Of a stretch of DNA of 64,000 nt, positions 10,856 through 20,919 are shown piece after piece. The notes under the pieces are model-generated. The model did no database searches and was not told where the DNA came from. It saw only the letters and a program-made list of their open reading frames with translations. Position 1 is the first letter of the stretch, and each line of letters opens with the position of its first letter. This DNA is from Acanthosepion esculentum (lineage: Eukaryota > Mollusca > Cephalopoda > Sepiida > Sepiidae). The DNA lies in the NCBI GenBank assembly GCA_964036315.1, contig OZ038510.1, forward strand, positions 80,409,349 to 80,473,348, read 5' to 3'. The position numbers were made by a program, and so were the translations under genes.

Positions 10856-11555
10856 AAAAAAAGAAAAAAACTGGGAAAATTAGACGAAGGAAAAAAAGGT
10901 TGGTAAATGAGCGATTCTCATAAATTGTTGGCTGATGTTAAACTGACAGAAAGTAGTTTTTGTCAATACTTCCTTCATTTTGATTATGTTTTTCTCATTT
11001 TATTACGATTACTTTTTTTTTTATTTTTTTGTTTAACAGATATTTATTCTTAGCTTGTCTGGCTCTGTTAACGAAAGGCTAGCGTAATAATGCTGTCAGA
11101 AGCGGTTAGTTGATATCTGCTTATGCTGATGGAAAGAAGTGTACTATGAAACTTTCGATATTGATACACGTCAAAAGCTATTTGTAGAAATCTACGTCTT
11201 TCAATTCAGCCATAACGTTGAGTAGATGACGCGCATGCGCACGCGACGCACACGCTAGAAATCTTTCCAAAGTGCAACTGGGCCGGTGAACACAGCCTGT
11301 CGGGTGGTGAGTGTTCCCTCTCTGTGGGACACCAATAGCATTATTCGGAAAGAGCAGAAACGATCTCTACTTTCTTCAATTCTCTTTATGGGACACACAA
11401 ACGCAACCCTGAGACAGTAAGCGATATGTACGCCGACTATTTTTCTTTATCCCCCCCAATCCGCAAACAATCATGTCTCTTCACAGATTCCTTTTTTTAT
11501 TATCTGTGAATTGCCACGATTTATTTAGAAAGATAGTGGAGTGTTTTCCCGTTAT
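10713..11555. other. Unassigned intron sequence with a (CT)n tract
   Basis: A (CT)n tract occupies about 10820-10851. The rest is AT-rich without a recognisable gene or element. Confidence 0.5.
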
Positions 11556-11559
11556 CTTC

Positions 11560-12050
11560 CCCGTCCTGGGTATGACGATAAACTACATCCGCGCCCTGGG
11601 TAAGACGATAAACTACGCCCAGCAGCAAGGCCTCTGATCAGGTTTTGAAGAGCGTGGAACCACCTCTTAATTGCTGATGTTCCCAGATTCGCCATGACCC
11701 GGGGTGGTAGCACCTGTTAGGGTACCAGCTATGGGTAAATAGTTAACCACGAAATTGGGGTAAAAACGCTATGAAAGTGTAAAATAGGTTTTAATACCAG
11801 AAATACTTTGTAAAATATTATTACCAGCAATAATTTTTTGAAGAAAAACAAACTATTACAAGCAATACATTAAAAAAAATATTACCAGCAATACTTTTTT
11901 TGGACAAAATATTACCAGCAATACATTTTTGAAGGAAAAATATTACCAGAAATAGATTTTTGACAAAACACAATATTACCAGCAATAAAAATTTTGTCGG
12001 CATTAAATAACCCATTGAGGTGTTGATATGCCGTAAAACAAAATAAACCA
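11560..12050 (-). repeat. Dispersed repeat, right arm of an inverted pair
   Basis: The reverse complement matches 2290-2680, including ctaacaggtgctaccacccc, gcaattaagaggtgg and gtagtttatcgtcttaccca. In this copy the gtagtttatcgtc block is duplicated (near 11575 and 11605), and a short attaccagcaatacattttt motif is repeated about five times at 11818-11990. Family unidentified. Confidence 0.8.
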
Positions 12051-12054
12051 AACC

Positions 12055-12455
12055 AAACCCGTTATCTTCTCTACGGCTTTAAATGTCATGTCTCTTCAGG
12101 ACGTAGACGATCATGGCTCTTAACACGTTCCTTTTATTTATTATCTATGTAATTTTATGACTTCTTGGGAAAGATATTTCAATGGTTTCTTGTTGCCTTC
12201 TCTATGGAAATAACTTTATTGTATAAATTCATCTGCCCGTGCGGTTAATTGTCTCTTAAAACCTTTAGGAAGAATGCTTTCCTTTTTTTTGCGTCTTGGT
12301 AATCAATTTGTGCTTCAAGATGTTGCCGACCTCTGTAAAGAATCTGAAACAAATTAAGATCTTCAACGCTATTTGAAATCGATTGATTTGTTTTTACGGG
12401 TTATCAATCCTTTGCAGGTTACTTAAAGCCGGAAAATATTTTTAGATTCTACTGA
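12055..12455. other. Unassigned intron sequence
   Basis: I see no gene, repeat unit or structured element here. Confidence 0.4.
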
Positions 12456-12459
12456 CCAA

Positions 12460-12940
12460 GCTCGACGTTGCTTAACTTCGGTGGTCGTACGGGGATTGGT
12501 GTTTCAACGTGATGTGGCCATAAGATCTTTAGGCCACCCGCACATCCAAGTTTACAGCACTTGGTATTCCCAAGCGGTCACCCATCTAGTTACTAATCAG
12601 GCTTGACGTTGCTTAACTTCGGTGATCGTACGAAATCCGGTGTTTCAACGTAATATGACCATAAGCCCTCCAGGCCACCCGCACATTATATTTATAGCAC
12701 TTGGTATTCCCAAGCGGTCACCCATCTAGTTACTAATCAGGCTTGACGTTGCTTAACTTCGGTGATCGTACGAAATCCGGTGTTTCAACGTGATATGACC
12801 ATAAGCCCTCCAGGCCACCGGCATATTATGTTTACAGCACTTGGTATTCCCAAGCGGTCACCCATCTAGTTACTAATCAGGCTTGACGTTGCTTAACTTC
12901 GGTGATCGTACGTGTTCTGGTGTTTTTACGTGATAGCTCT
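12460..12940 (-). pseudogene. 5S rRNA-derived 140-bp tandem repeats (one partial and three longer copies)
   Basis: The - strand reads as 5S rRNA: TCATATTACGTTGAAACACC, then GATCACCGAAGTTAAGCAAC, then GATGGGTGACCGCTTGGGAA and TACCAAGTGCT. Copies start (right to left) near 12937, 12800 and 12665, and the gcacttggtattccc landmark recurs at 12556, 12696 and 12836, an exact 140-bp period. A partial fourth copy covers about 12460-12535. A short spacer (ctccaggccacccgcacat) separates units. The internal promoter region (A box and C box equivalents) is well kept. Substitutions relative to animal 5S, for example TAACTAGATGGG where TACTTGGATGGG is expected, argue for pseudogenes or a 5S-headed SINE rather than working genes. 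Confidence 0.85.
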
Positions 12941-12944
12941 TAGA

Positions 12945-13775
12945 ATCTGTTAGACATGGAAATATATGTGCTTGGTGACTCTAGTTTAAAATAAAATGAA
13001 ATAAAGATTTTTTTAAGTATAAAAATAATTCTTGACTTACTCTTCAGGGCGCGTTAGTACGCTCGGGCGCACCGGTTGAGAAACGCTGCTCTAGCCCGAC
13101 GCGATGTCACATCGTTAGTCCGATAGACAGGAATGCCGGGGCCACCATCTGACTTTCCCCCTATGCTTCCTTAAACAACCAGTGTCCTTTCGTATTTTGT
13201 TTGATTTACAGAAACCAAATGACTCACGGTAGAAAAGTAGATCTGATTTTCTCTCAATAAAACCCTTCCATTTTGCTTCTATCTCTCCTCACTCAACCTT
13301 CTAATTCTTTAACCACTGTCTCTTGTCTTTGTTTTGCAATGCCCTCCAGTGGAACTTTGCCTGTTTTCATCCTCATCAACACAGTGATATATAAACACAA
13401 CTATCAGAACAAAATCCTTGCCATAAAATACGTACTTTAATGTCCAACACACATAAAAAAATACACTATATATTTAATTGAATTTCTTGTTGCCGTCATG
13501 CATTTCTCTCTCTGTCCCCCTCTCGTTTCATTTAAGAACGTTATCGCGAATGGTTCTCCACAGCTTCCTGTTATGGTCACTCATAATTCACATACATATT
13601 TTAAACAACTTCATTTTAAAGTGACAATGACAAAATAAAAAAAAAACTTGTGTATTGAGAAAAAAAAATCCCTTACTGTTGCAAAGAAGCCAATGGGAGT
13701 AGATAGGTTCGCCTATCGTCCAGCTCACACTCCTCCCCGGTCTTTTGAACAGGTGTTAATCACTTGTTTCCTGTT
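12945..13775. other. Unassigned intron sequence
   Basis: No supportable feature. The phrase gcgcaccggttgagaaacgct near 13065 resembles a dispersed-repeat edge, but I see no second copy in the window. Confidence 0.35.
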
Positions 13776-13779
13776 TAGG

Positions 13780-13880
13780 ATTGGGTTTCCGGTTTCTTGC
13801 AAAGTCTTCTCATTCTTTTCTAGTAGCCCCTTGTATCTTAGTGGCATTATCGCCTTGCTGAGTAAAAAAACAAACAAAAC
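13780..13880 (+). mobile_element. LINE 3' tail fragment
   Basis: Contains ccccttgtatcttagtggca followed by ttatcgccttgctgagtaaa, the LINE tail motif of this window, ending in an A-rich stretch. The preceding 'tttcttgcaaagtcttctca' is a decayed LINE C-terminus. Confidence 0.6.
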
Positions 13881-13882
13881 AA

Positions 13883-14412
13883 CTGTCCCATAATTGTTGG
13901 TACATTTAGTGTATGAAATATGTAGGAAAATGGGACAATTATTATGGGGCAGAAGTAGTATTATGTAAAGACATGCTATGTCCCATAATAATTGGTACAT
14001 TTAATGTATGAAATATGAAGGAAAATGGAAAAATTATTATTGGACAGAAGTCCTATTATATAAATAATAATAAACTACCTCTGTCCCATAAAGGTTGGCA
14101 CATTTGGTGGATGAAATGTTTAGGCAAATGGAACAAACATTATGGGACAGAAGTTTTATTAAAATATATACATCTGTCCCATGATAGTTGTGACATTTAT
14201 TGTATGAAAGATGTATACAAATGGAACAATTATTATGGGACAGAAGTAGGATTATATAAATAATAATAGACTACCTCTGTCCCATAATGGTTGGTACATT
14301 TTTTGTCTGAAATGTGTAGGCAAATGGAACAATTATTATGGGACAGAAATAGTATTATATAAATAATAACAGACTACCTCTGTCCCATAATAGTTGGTAC
14401 GTATGAAATGTA
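13883..14412. mobile_element. Array of six palindromic MITE units
   Basis: Each unit of about 93-104 bp starts ctctgtcccataat.gttgg and ends caattattatgggacag, so its two ends are inverted repeats and each unit can fold back on itself. Unit starts (tgtccc) are at 13885, 13979, 14082, 14175, 14279 and 14381. Units are joined by an agtattatataaataataat linker. The TAC...GTA edges suggest TA-targeting Tc1/mariner-type MITEs, resembling the Stowaway terminus (CTCCCTCCGTCCCA); that likeness may be chance. No transposase is present. Confidence 0.8.
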
Positions 14413-14414
14413 TC

Positions 14415-15015
14415 TGTTTGCGGAACCATAAGTCCATGGTTGCCGGATCGTTCTAATTTGCGCTTCTGTGTCTCCACGCTTCTGGAACGAATTTATTATT
14501 TATGTTAATGACTGTTCAGCCTGGACAAACTATGGAAGACAGACACACACCTGTTCCCCCAACGGCTACCAATGTCTGCGTCAGTCTTGACCGACGTAAT
14601 GGCGACCGAAAGAGTCGAATATGGCAGACATTTCAATGCATGTTAACAATGTCTGCCGCCATCGTGTGCCACAACACATTATCAACGAGAAGTGGTTGGT
14701 GTCTGTAACGACCAGATCGCCAGTACCGAAATAAAGAATTCCAAACGAGGAACGTTTGGACATCACTTGATCAACTGTCGACTCGTGTGTGATTCGTGTC
14801 AATCTGCTATTTATGGTTAATAGAAAATAATAGAGCAGGAAGGAGAGTGTGTCGGTCGAAGTACTTCTATGCAAACAACTAAGATCTTTTTTTTTTCTTC
14901 CCCATGTGCTGTGTCTGTTCGGGTGTCGATGATAATCTGTCTTCTAAGCAGAGGTTTTCTCCTTGCCATTCCTACGAATCTGCGATTCGCCAACCATTTA
15001 CGCAAACTTGTTAGG
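14415..15015. other. Unassigned intron sequence
   Basis: Open frames occur on both strands around 14500-15130 without a recognisable domain. The phrase accaatgtctgcgtcagtctt and a related one at 14650 (caatgtctgccgcc) hint at old duplication. Confidence 0.35.
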
Positions 15016-15017
15016 TA

Positions 15018-15385
15018 GATATTGTTAGATGTAGACGTCTCTTCTACTCCAATAGCTTCATGTCTCGCACATCTCGCCTGTGGAACTCCCTTCCTTATTC
15101 CTGTTTTCCTGACAAATACAATCTCCAACTATTTAAGTGTAACGTCAATCGACATCTCCAGTTGCCTTGATCTATCCACTTCCCTTCTCCACATCCTTTT
15201 CCCCTTTCATTCCTATCTGCTCTCGCTCCAAATCTTCTATAACCCCCTTGCCTTGATCGATCCACTATCTTTCTTCACATCCTCTCCTTTACCACTCCTA
15301 TCTGCTCTTCCTCCAAACCTTCTGTAACCCCTTGCATGCTAGTGGCTTCCGGCCTTGCTTGGGGTGATAAAAAAATAAAAAAGAA
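15018..15385 (+). pseudogene. Jockey/CR1-like LINE RT C-terminus and 3' tail
   Basis: From about 15038 the + frame reads LFYSNSFMSRTSRLWNSLPY, then SCFPDKYNLQLFKCNVNRHL, then QLP and a stop near 15170. This is the conserved C-terminus of Jockey/CR1-group RT proteins (SRLWNSLP, FPD.YNLQ.FK..VNR). A C/T-rich 3'UTR follows, then the tail ccccttgcatgctagtggct and an A-rich end at about 15370-15385. It is the cleanest LINE end in the window, and 5'-truncated. Confidence 0.9.
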
Positions 15386-15389
15386 GATA

Positions 15390-15612
15390 TACTCGCTGTT
15401 TCCCCAATCTGTCTCGGTTGCATTCAATATGTCCTCTGAGTGTCAATTTTTCCAAGCCTTTCCTCTAATTAATTTCAACTGTTTTTTTTTCTCTTTCTAA
15501 TTCTACGCGTACTAGTCATTCTTATTTCCCTTAAAACTTTCTCGTTGACGAGCTGAAGCATGAAACAAAACGCTGCATTTATTGCCATTTAAAGAAGGGG
15601 TACAATTGTGGG
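15390..15612. other. Unassigned intron sequence; outlying piece of a duplicated block
   Basis: Positions about 15555-15612 (gcatgaaacaaaacg...tttattgccatttaaagaa) resemble 16235-16285, so the SINE at 15617 seems inserted into a further copy of the block duplicated at 16079-16470. Confidence 0.45.
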
Positions 15613-15616
15613 TTAT

Positions 15617-15985
15617 TGGCACGTGGCTGAGTGGTTAAAACGTTTGGATTCTGACCAGGAGACCCGGAGATTTGAATCTCACCATGGTCGATTATTCAGG
15701 AAGGAAACTTCTTTATATTATCAGACTGGAGGGGGCTCAATCCTTTGTAAAGTGCCTGAAAAACCATACCACGGGTTGACCCAAGCCTTGTGAGTAAAAC
15801 TGGATAGATGCAACCCTTGAGGGGGGGGGGGCTTCCGTCGATAGTTCTGCTAGCATTGTCACAAGTCATCGTGGCCGAGGGTTAGGCCTTGTTCAAAGTT
15901 TCCCAGAAATTGTAACTAAGGTCTGCTCAGCAGAGTTGCAGTTTAAACCACAGGTGAGCTCTGTGGGTGCTGAATAAACACAAAC
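15617..15985 (+). mobile_element. tRNA-derived SINE
   Basis: The 5' part resembles a tRNA. It has an A box, tggctgagtgg, at about 15626 and a B box-like agatttgaatctc at about 15668, with spacing typical of a tRNA-type Pol III promoter. The body includes a G run near 15820 and ends near the caataaacacaaacacg phrase around 15975. The exact 3' end and target duplication are not clear. Confidence 0.65.
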
Positions 15986-16078
15986 ACGCCTGAGGAAGCG
16001 TCTGCAATAGGGATTGGTTGGCTGGCCCAGTAGACGGATGTCATCGAATATGAGTGGCCAGCTATACCATATAATGTT

Positions 16079-16470
16079 TGGGGTGGGAGGCTGTATATAG
16101 ACCTTCCACGCACTCCAGAAACCGGAAGTTTAAAAAATAACGTCTTAGAGATTTACACTTGTCTGCTATAGCAAGAATTTGTCGGCAGGGGACTGGCATG
16201 CTATTATTGGGCGTAACGTACATGTTAAGAAATAAGCAAAGTTATAATCTGATGTTTATTGTTATTTAAAGAATGAGTACATTGGGGGGTGTATATAGAC
16301 ATTCAATGCACTCAAGAAGCCGGAAGTTTAAGAAAATTACCGGAAGTTTTAAAAACGTCTTTGAGATTTAGTCTATCAGCTGCTGCTTCTGGGAAGGGGA
16401 CAAGCAAGTTATTTCGAGGTGTAACGTACGTGCTATGAAACAAACAGAATTTTAATCTGATATTTGTGTC
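16079..16470. repeat. Tandem duplication (~205 bp) just before the terminal-exon acceptor
   Basis: Copy 1 (about 16079-16282) and copy 2 (about 16284-16470) share gtatatagac.ttc.a.gcac, aaaccggaagttta, gagattta, ggg.actggcatg-type text, taacgtac.tgct and taatctgat. Copy 2 ends only about 60 bp before the exon at 16534, inside the usual branch-point/pyrimidine-tract zone. Confidence 0.7.
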
Positions 16471-16533
16471 CCTAATTTTTTTTTCTTTTCCAACTTCTTA
16501 ATCGTCTGCATTTTGTCTTTTTTTGGTTTGCAG

Positions 16534-16989
16534 GTGAATCGACCCCTCACGATGAAGAAGGACGGAATACAGACGAGAAACAGGAAAATGTCGACTAAGA
16601 GTAAGAAAAGTAAAAAGGGAATGACTTCGATGAGTGACCTGCTAAAACCACTGGACAAGCCGTTCCCAGGCTCCGTGTATGCTCCAATGCACGCCCCCAT
16701 GGCGACCTACATGACTAGTGGAAGCTCCCTTGGGGGATCCTTCTCCTCCCCCGTCGGAAGTCACATGCAAGCATCTTCCGGTTTGTCTGGTAGCCTGTCT
16801 GGTGGCTTTACCAATTCCTTCAATCCGTCACTCACCTCTCAGTTCACGTCGTCATTCCCCACCATCCCTAGCATCCCCAGTATTAGTTCGTCGGGACTCA
16901 CTTTATCCACTTCGTCAGGAATGGTTGGTGCCATGACATCCGGCCTCAACCTCTCTACCACAACAAACATGGTTGGAGCCATGGCATAA
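16534..16989 (+). CDS. GATA2/3: GATA transcription factor, terminal coding exon (basic tail and C-terminus)
   Basis: This exon adds 151 residues and a TAA stop. It follows a polypyrimidine tract and cag at 16531-16533. It starts [20 protein letters not shown], the basic tail that extends the C-finger's DNA contact, followed by a lysine-rich stretch (TKSKKSKKG) likely to act in nuclear localisation. TMKK and TRNRKMS are the GATA1/2/3-class form; the GATA4/5/6 class usually has AMKK and TRKRK. Residues about 40-151 are Ser/Gly/Thr-rich and low in complexity. The end, MVGAMA, resembles the MVTAMG end of vertebrate GATA2/3. A 16-residue segment ending in MVGAM is present twice at the C-terminus. 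Phase is continuous with the exon at 8508-8633. Frame, splice signals and homology agree; the low-complexity middle cannot be checked by homology here. Confidence 0.95.
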   Translation: MNRPLTMKKDGIQTRNRKMSTKSKKSKKGMTSMSDLLKPLDKPFPGSVYAPMHAPMATYMTSGSSLGGSFSSPVGSHMQASSGLSGSLSGGFTNSFNPSLTSQFTSSFPTIPSIPSISSSGLTLSTSSGMVGAMTSGLNLSTTTNMVGAMA

Positions 16990-17290
16990 AAAAATACAAA
17001 AGACAACAAAAATTCTAGAACTTTAAGGGGGAAAAAAAAACAAGAAAAAAAACACAAAAAAAAAAAACACAACAAAATATTATAATAAAACAAATACCTT
17101 TTTTTCTTCTCGGTCTGAATAATTTTCTTTGACATGAATTTAATGAAGAACACTCCCCACCCACTCACCCAGAGAGTTATATGCTTTTTGGATATACAAC
17201 TCTTCACAGGCGTATTTTATTATTCTCCCTGCAAATAAAGTCTTATAGCGGTGATGTGGGGCTCGAAATATCTTTTAGCAAATAAAATAA
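16990..17290 (+). other. Start of GATA 3'UTR with candidate polyadenylation signals
   Basis: The sequence after the stop codon is A-rich. AATAAA hexamers occur at 17234-17239 and 17281-17286, the first candidate transcript ends. Further AATAAA motifs lie downstream (for example at 18301), so a longer 3'UTR is possible. The true end cannot be chosen from sequence alone. Confidence 0.45.
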
Positions 17291-17294
17291 TTGA

Positions 17295-17885
17295 TTAAAA
17301 AAAAATATATAAATAAATGAAACATGCGCTTTCATTTTTTTTTTTTTAAATTTACCACAATAAGATGCTTTTGTGTATATTTGACAAGTATCACGATATT
17401 ATATAGACAAAAAAAAAGAGGTGAATATAGCAGTTTGTATGAATATTCTTAAAACTGGACGCTTAAACAGCGATTATATCAATCCCTGGGCATCTCCGTA
17501 TGTAAAGTCAAGGGTAAATATGGAATAGAAGTCTGTCTTTCCAGATGATCGTCTTTTGCTGTATCTTCTTTCCATCTGTCCATATTCTTTGGTCCACCCA
17601 AATAGAATTGAACTGTAAAAATGAAAACCATCTGTAGAAGAGTAAAACGGACTAAGACAACGATTAAAGAATACAACTTGTAAAAGAAAACAGAATATAA
17701 AACTAAAATGAAAAAAAAACAAAAAAAAAAACGCCGCCAAATATTTCCCCCCCGCAAACTAGTAAAAAAAAGAAAAAGGTTAATGATGACGTGCTGTCAA
17801 TGACGGATCTTTGAAGTGGTTGCAATGTACAGATTCATCTCTCAGTCGAAGAATATGAATACTTTTCGGTAAAAAGCAGACATTG
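17295..17885. other. Unassigned AT-rich sequence downstream of GATA
   Basis: Long T and A runs. The open frames at 17474-17757 on the - strand are phenylalanine-rich translations of A runs, not genes. It could be distal 3'UTR. Confidence 0.4.
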
Positions 17886-17890
17886 AAATA

Positions 17891-18059
17891 CAGTGTAACC
17901 CGGATATAAGAGACCCGGATATAAGAGAGATTTTCTCTGGTCCCAAATTAGAGCCATACTTACCTAAACAAAATAGACCAAACCCGGATATAAGAGAAAC
18001 CCGGATATAAGAGACATCTTCTCCGGTCCCGACAACTCACTTATATCCGGATTACACTG
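17891..18059. mobile_element. 169-bp pogo-type MITE
   Basis: The ends are CAGTGTAACCCGGATATAAG and, reverse complemented, CAGTGTAATCCGGATATAAG, flanked by TA (17889-17890 and 18060-18061). The motif acccggatataagaga occurs in tandem pairs at both sides, so both terminal repeats are internally duplicated. No coding capacity. Confidence 0.9.
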
Positions 18060-18061
18060 TA

Positions 18062-19225
18062 TAGTCTTACATTATTGTCTCTCTCTCTCTCTCGTTCTCT
18101 TGAATAGAGAAGGCGACAAAAGAACAGTACATTTTCACGTTCTTTTCATAAAAAACAAAAAAATAAAACAAAAAACACACACACACACACAAACAAACAA
18201 GCCCCCCCCCCCAAAAAAAAATAAATAAACAAAAACTGTTGTCTTGCTTTGGCTGGAATGCGTTACATTTTCAATCCTGTCCTTTTTATTCGAAAAAGGA
18301 AATAAAATGGTTTTATGTCTTTAAAAAAAAATAAAAATAAAAAAAATGGAGAGAGAGAGAGAGAGAGAAAAAGGAAAGATAACGAAAAACCAGAAAATGA
18401 ACTGAAAATATTTGAAGTCTAAAAGACAGAAATAATCTTTAAAAAAAAAAAAAAGAACATTTGTAACAAAAAGAAGAACATCAGAAAGAAGAAGAAGAAA
18501 AAAAAGACAATCATATATGTAAGTTAGAGACGAAGTTGAATAACACTTATCTCCAAATATGTGTATTGATGTGTTTACACAGATATATTTCTTGTTCCGT
18601 TTATCTTTAATAACATGCCCTTGTCAATTTCTTTCCTTAAAAGTATTCTTTCAGCTTTCTTTAAAAATTCTAAAATTTTTTGCCTCTTAACACAGCAGAG
18701 ACGCTGCAACGTCGATGGTATAAGAAGTCTTTTTTTTTTTTCATTTAACGGATCAATTTCCTGTTTTTAGACTTGGCTACCGACCGTTTTTATTCCTGAA
18801 GCAGTTAAAAAGGTTGATTTTTTTTTGTGTGTTAACCAGCATTGATAATAAAGTAGTAAGTCCTGGAAAGACTTCAGTCAAAACTCACGACAGAGATTCC
18901 CTTGTAAAAAAAAAAAAAAAAAGAAAAAAAAATGTCAAACAGCGAGCTTCACTGTGCGTTTTTTTTTTTTGTTTCATATCAATGGTGGGGTATCTTTGTA
19001 CAAAAGCGAAACACAGCATATAAGATATAAATATATAACATGAACGTTTTTTTCCCTTTCATCCGCCCCTAATTTCCCCCCTCTTTGATTTCATTGGTTA
19101 AGGGAGATTGGATTAAATTTCCAAACAAAGTATAAATCACTATTTTATATCCGTGAAAGAGTGAAGAATGTTTAAACAAACCTTATTCATAAAGTAATTC
19201 TCATTGAAAAAAAAAAAATCATAAA
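18062..19225. other. Unassigned A/T-run-rich sequence
   Basis: (CT)n near 18080, (AC)n near 18175, (GA)n at about 18350-18367 and many poly(A) runs. No gene is seen; distal 3'UTR is possible. Confidence 0.45.
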
Positions 19226-19229
19226 CTAC

Positions 19230-20210
19230 TGTCCCATAACAATTGTTACATTTATTGTACAAAATGTCTATACAAATGTAGCAGATATTATGGGACATGT
19301 AGAAACAATTATGGCACTGCTCGTTTTAAATGACATTTTGTTCCATTTGGAAATTTAAAAAAAAATGTGATAGAAATTTGTTTTTAATTATTTTGAAGTT
19401 TTATTCAGCATTGATTTTATACTACCTCTGTCCCATAAAAATTGTTACATTTAGTGTATGAAATGTGTAGGCAAATGGAACAATTATTATAGGACAGATG
19501 TAGTGTTATTTATATGAATAATAACAGACTACCTCTGTCCCATAAAAGTTGGTACATTTTGTGTATGAAATATATATTGAAATGGAACAATTATTATTGG
19601 ACAGAAGTCCTATTATATAAATAATAATAGACTACCTCTGTCCCATAAAGGTTGGCACATTTGGTGGATGAAATGTTTAGGCAAATGGAACAAACATTAT
19701 GGGACAGAAGTTTTATAAAAATATATACGTCTGTCCCATGATAGTTGTGACATTTATTGTATGAAAGATGTATACAAATGGAACAATTATTATGGGACAG
19801 AAGTAGGATTATATAAATAATAATAATAGACAACCTCTGTCCCATAATGGTGGGTACATTTAGTGTATGAACTGAGTAAGCAAATGGAACAATTATTATG
19901 GGACAGAAGTAGGATTATATAAATAATAATAGACTACCTCTGTCCCATAATGGTTGGTACATTTTTTGTCTGAAATGTGTAGGCAAATGGAACAATTATT
20001 ATGGGACAGAAATAGTATTATATAAATAATAATAGACTACCTCTGTCCCATAATGGTTGGTACATTTAGTGTATGAACTGAGTAAGCAAATGGAACAATT
20101 ATTATGGGACAGAAGTAGGATTATATATTAATATCTTACCTCTGTCCTATAATAATTGTTATATGTAGTGTATACAGGTAAATCGAACAACAATTATGGG
20201 ACAGACAGTA
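19230..20210. mobile_element. Second array of palindromic MITE units (about nine)
   Basis: Same family as 13883-14412: ctctgtcccataa...ggttgg at one end and caattattatgggacag at the other, units about 95-105 bp. The block at about 19590-19830 repeats 14040-14265 almost base for base, including the atypical ttggacagaagtcctatta and gttggcacatttggtggatg variants, so a multi-unit segment was copied between the two arrays. A block of units within this array is also repeated (ggttggtacatttagtgtatgaactgag). Confidence 0.85.
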
Positions 20211-20211
20211 A

Positions 20212-20887
20212 TATACTAATATCCAAACCAAAATTTAACTTACTAATATAGATTTAATTAAAAGTAAAAAAAGCTGAAGCAATATTGGTAGATTTCTTCA
20301 AAATCCTAATTTGCTTTAAAACTGATCTAAAACGTCCTTTTTAAATCTATTTCCTTTCTAGTAATACGGGCTTAAATCTTTCTGTCTGGCTTACATAAAT
20401 TTACCGAATATTCATTTTAGATAATTCCTAATAATTTCTTCTGATAAATTCAGCTGTTAAAAGCTGAGAAGGAAAAAAAAAAAAAAGAAAGAAAGATAAA
20501 AAAAAAGCTCTAAATTTTCAAAAAATGAAATTTTGTACATTCTATACTCATTTACGGGTATTTTTCAGTATGACGAAACTTCTCAGCAACTAATGTTTGC
20601 CATCCCATATTGGGTAAATATGTTTAAAAAAAAAGAAGAAGGAAACAATAATTGGAATATCTTATCCAATTTATGTACAAAAGAAACGCGAAAAACAAAA
20701 AGAAAGAAAAAAAGTTATAAAAAAAACAAATTTGATAAATTCTGTCGTATATACAGTCACAGCTTTCTGGTAGTTTGGGCTTTTTGGAAAGTAAATCTCG
20801 AAAAAAATATTTGATCAACTGATTTCTCTTTAAAAAAAAAATGAGACAAGTGTGAGTTCCGCGATCACAGAAATGAGATTTTAAACA

Positions 20888-20919
<32 letters not shown>

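Larger units (their letters stand above)
8634..16533 (+). other. GATA intron between C-finger exon and terminal exon
   Basis: This is a 7,900-bp GT-AG intron. It contains a LINE 3' tail, (GT)n and (CA)n(TA)n tracts, a 107-bp minisatellite, an inverted-repeat partner, 5S-derived tandem repeats, a palindromic MITE array, a LINE RT C-terminus, a tRNA-type SINE and a tandem duplication close to the acceptor. No further coding exon is apparent. Confidence 0.85.

Noticed and set aside
12460..12940. Functional 5S rRNA gene cluster
   Set aside because: Shared substitutions at normally constant 5S positions and a truncated copy argue for pseudogenes or a 5S-derived repeat.
15608..15793. 61-codon open frame (MGYWHVAEWLKRLD...)
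   Set aside because: It is a translation through the tRNA-like head of a SINE with clear A and B boxes.
16718..16936. 72-codon open frame inside the terminal GATA exon
   Set aside because: Shadow of the GATA reading frame, rich in P/S from an out-of-frame reading.
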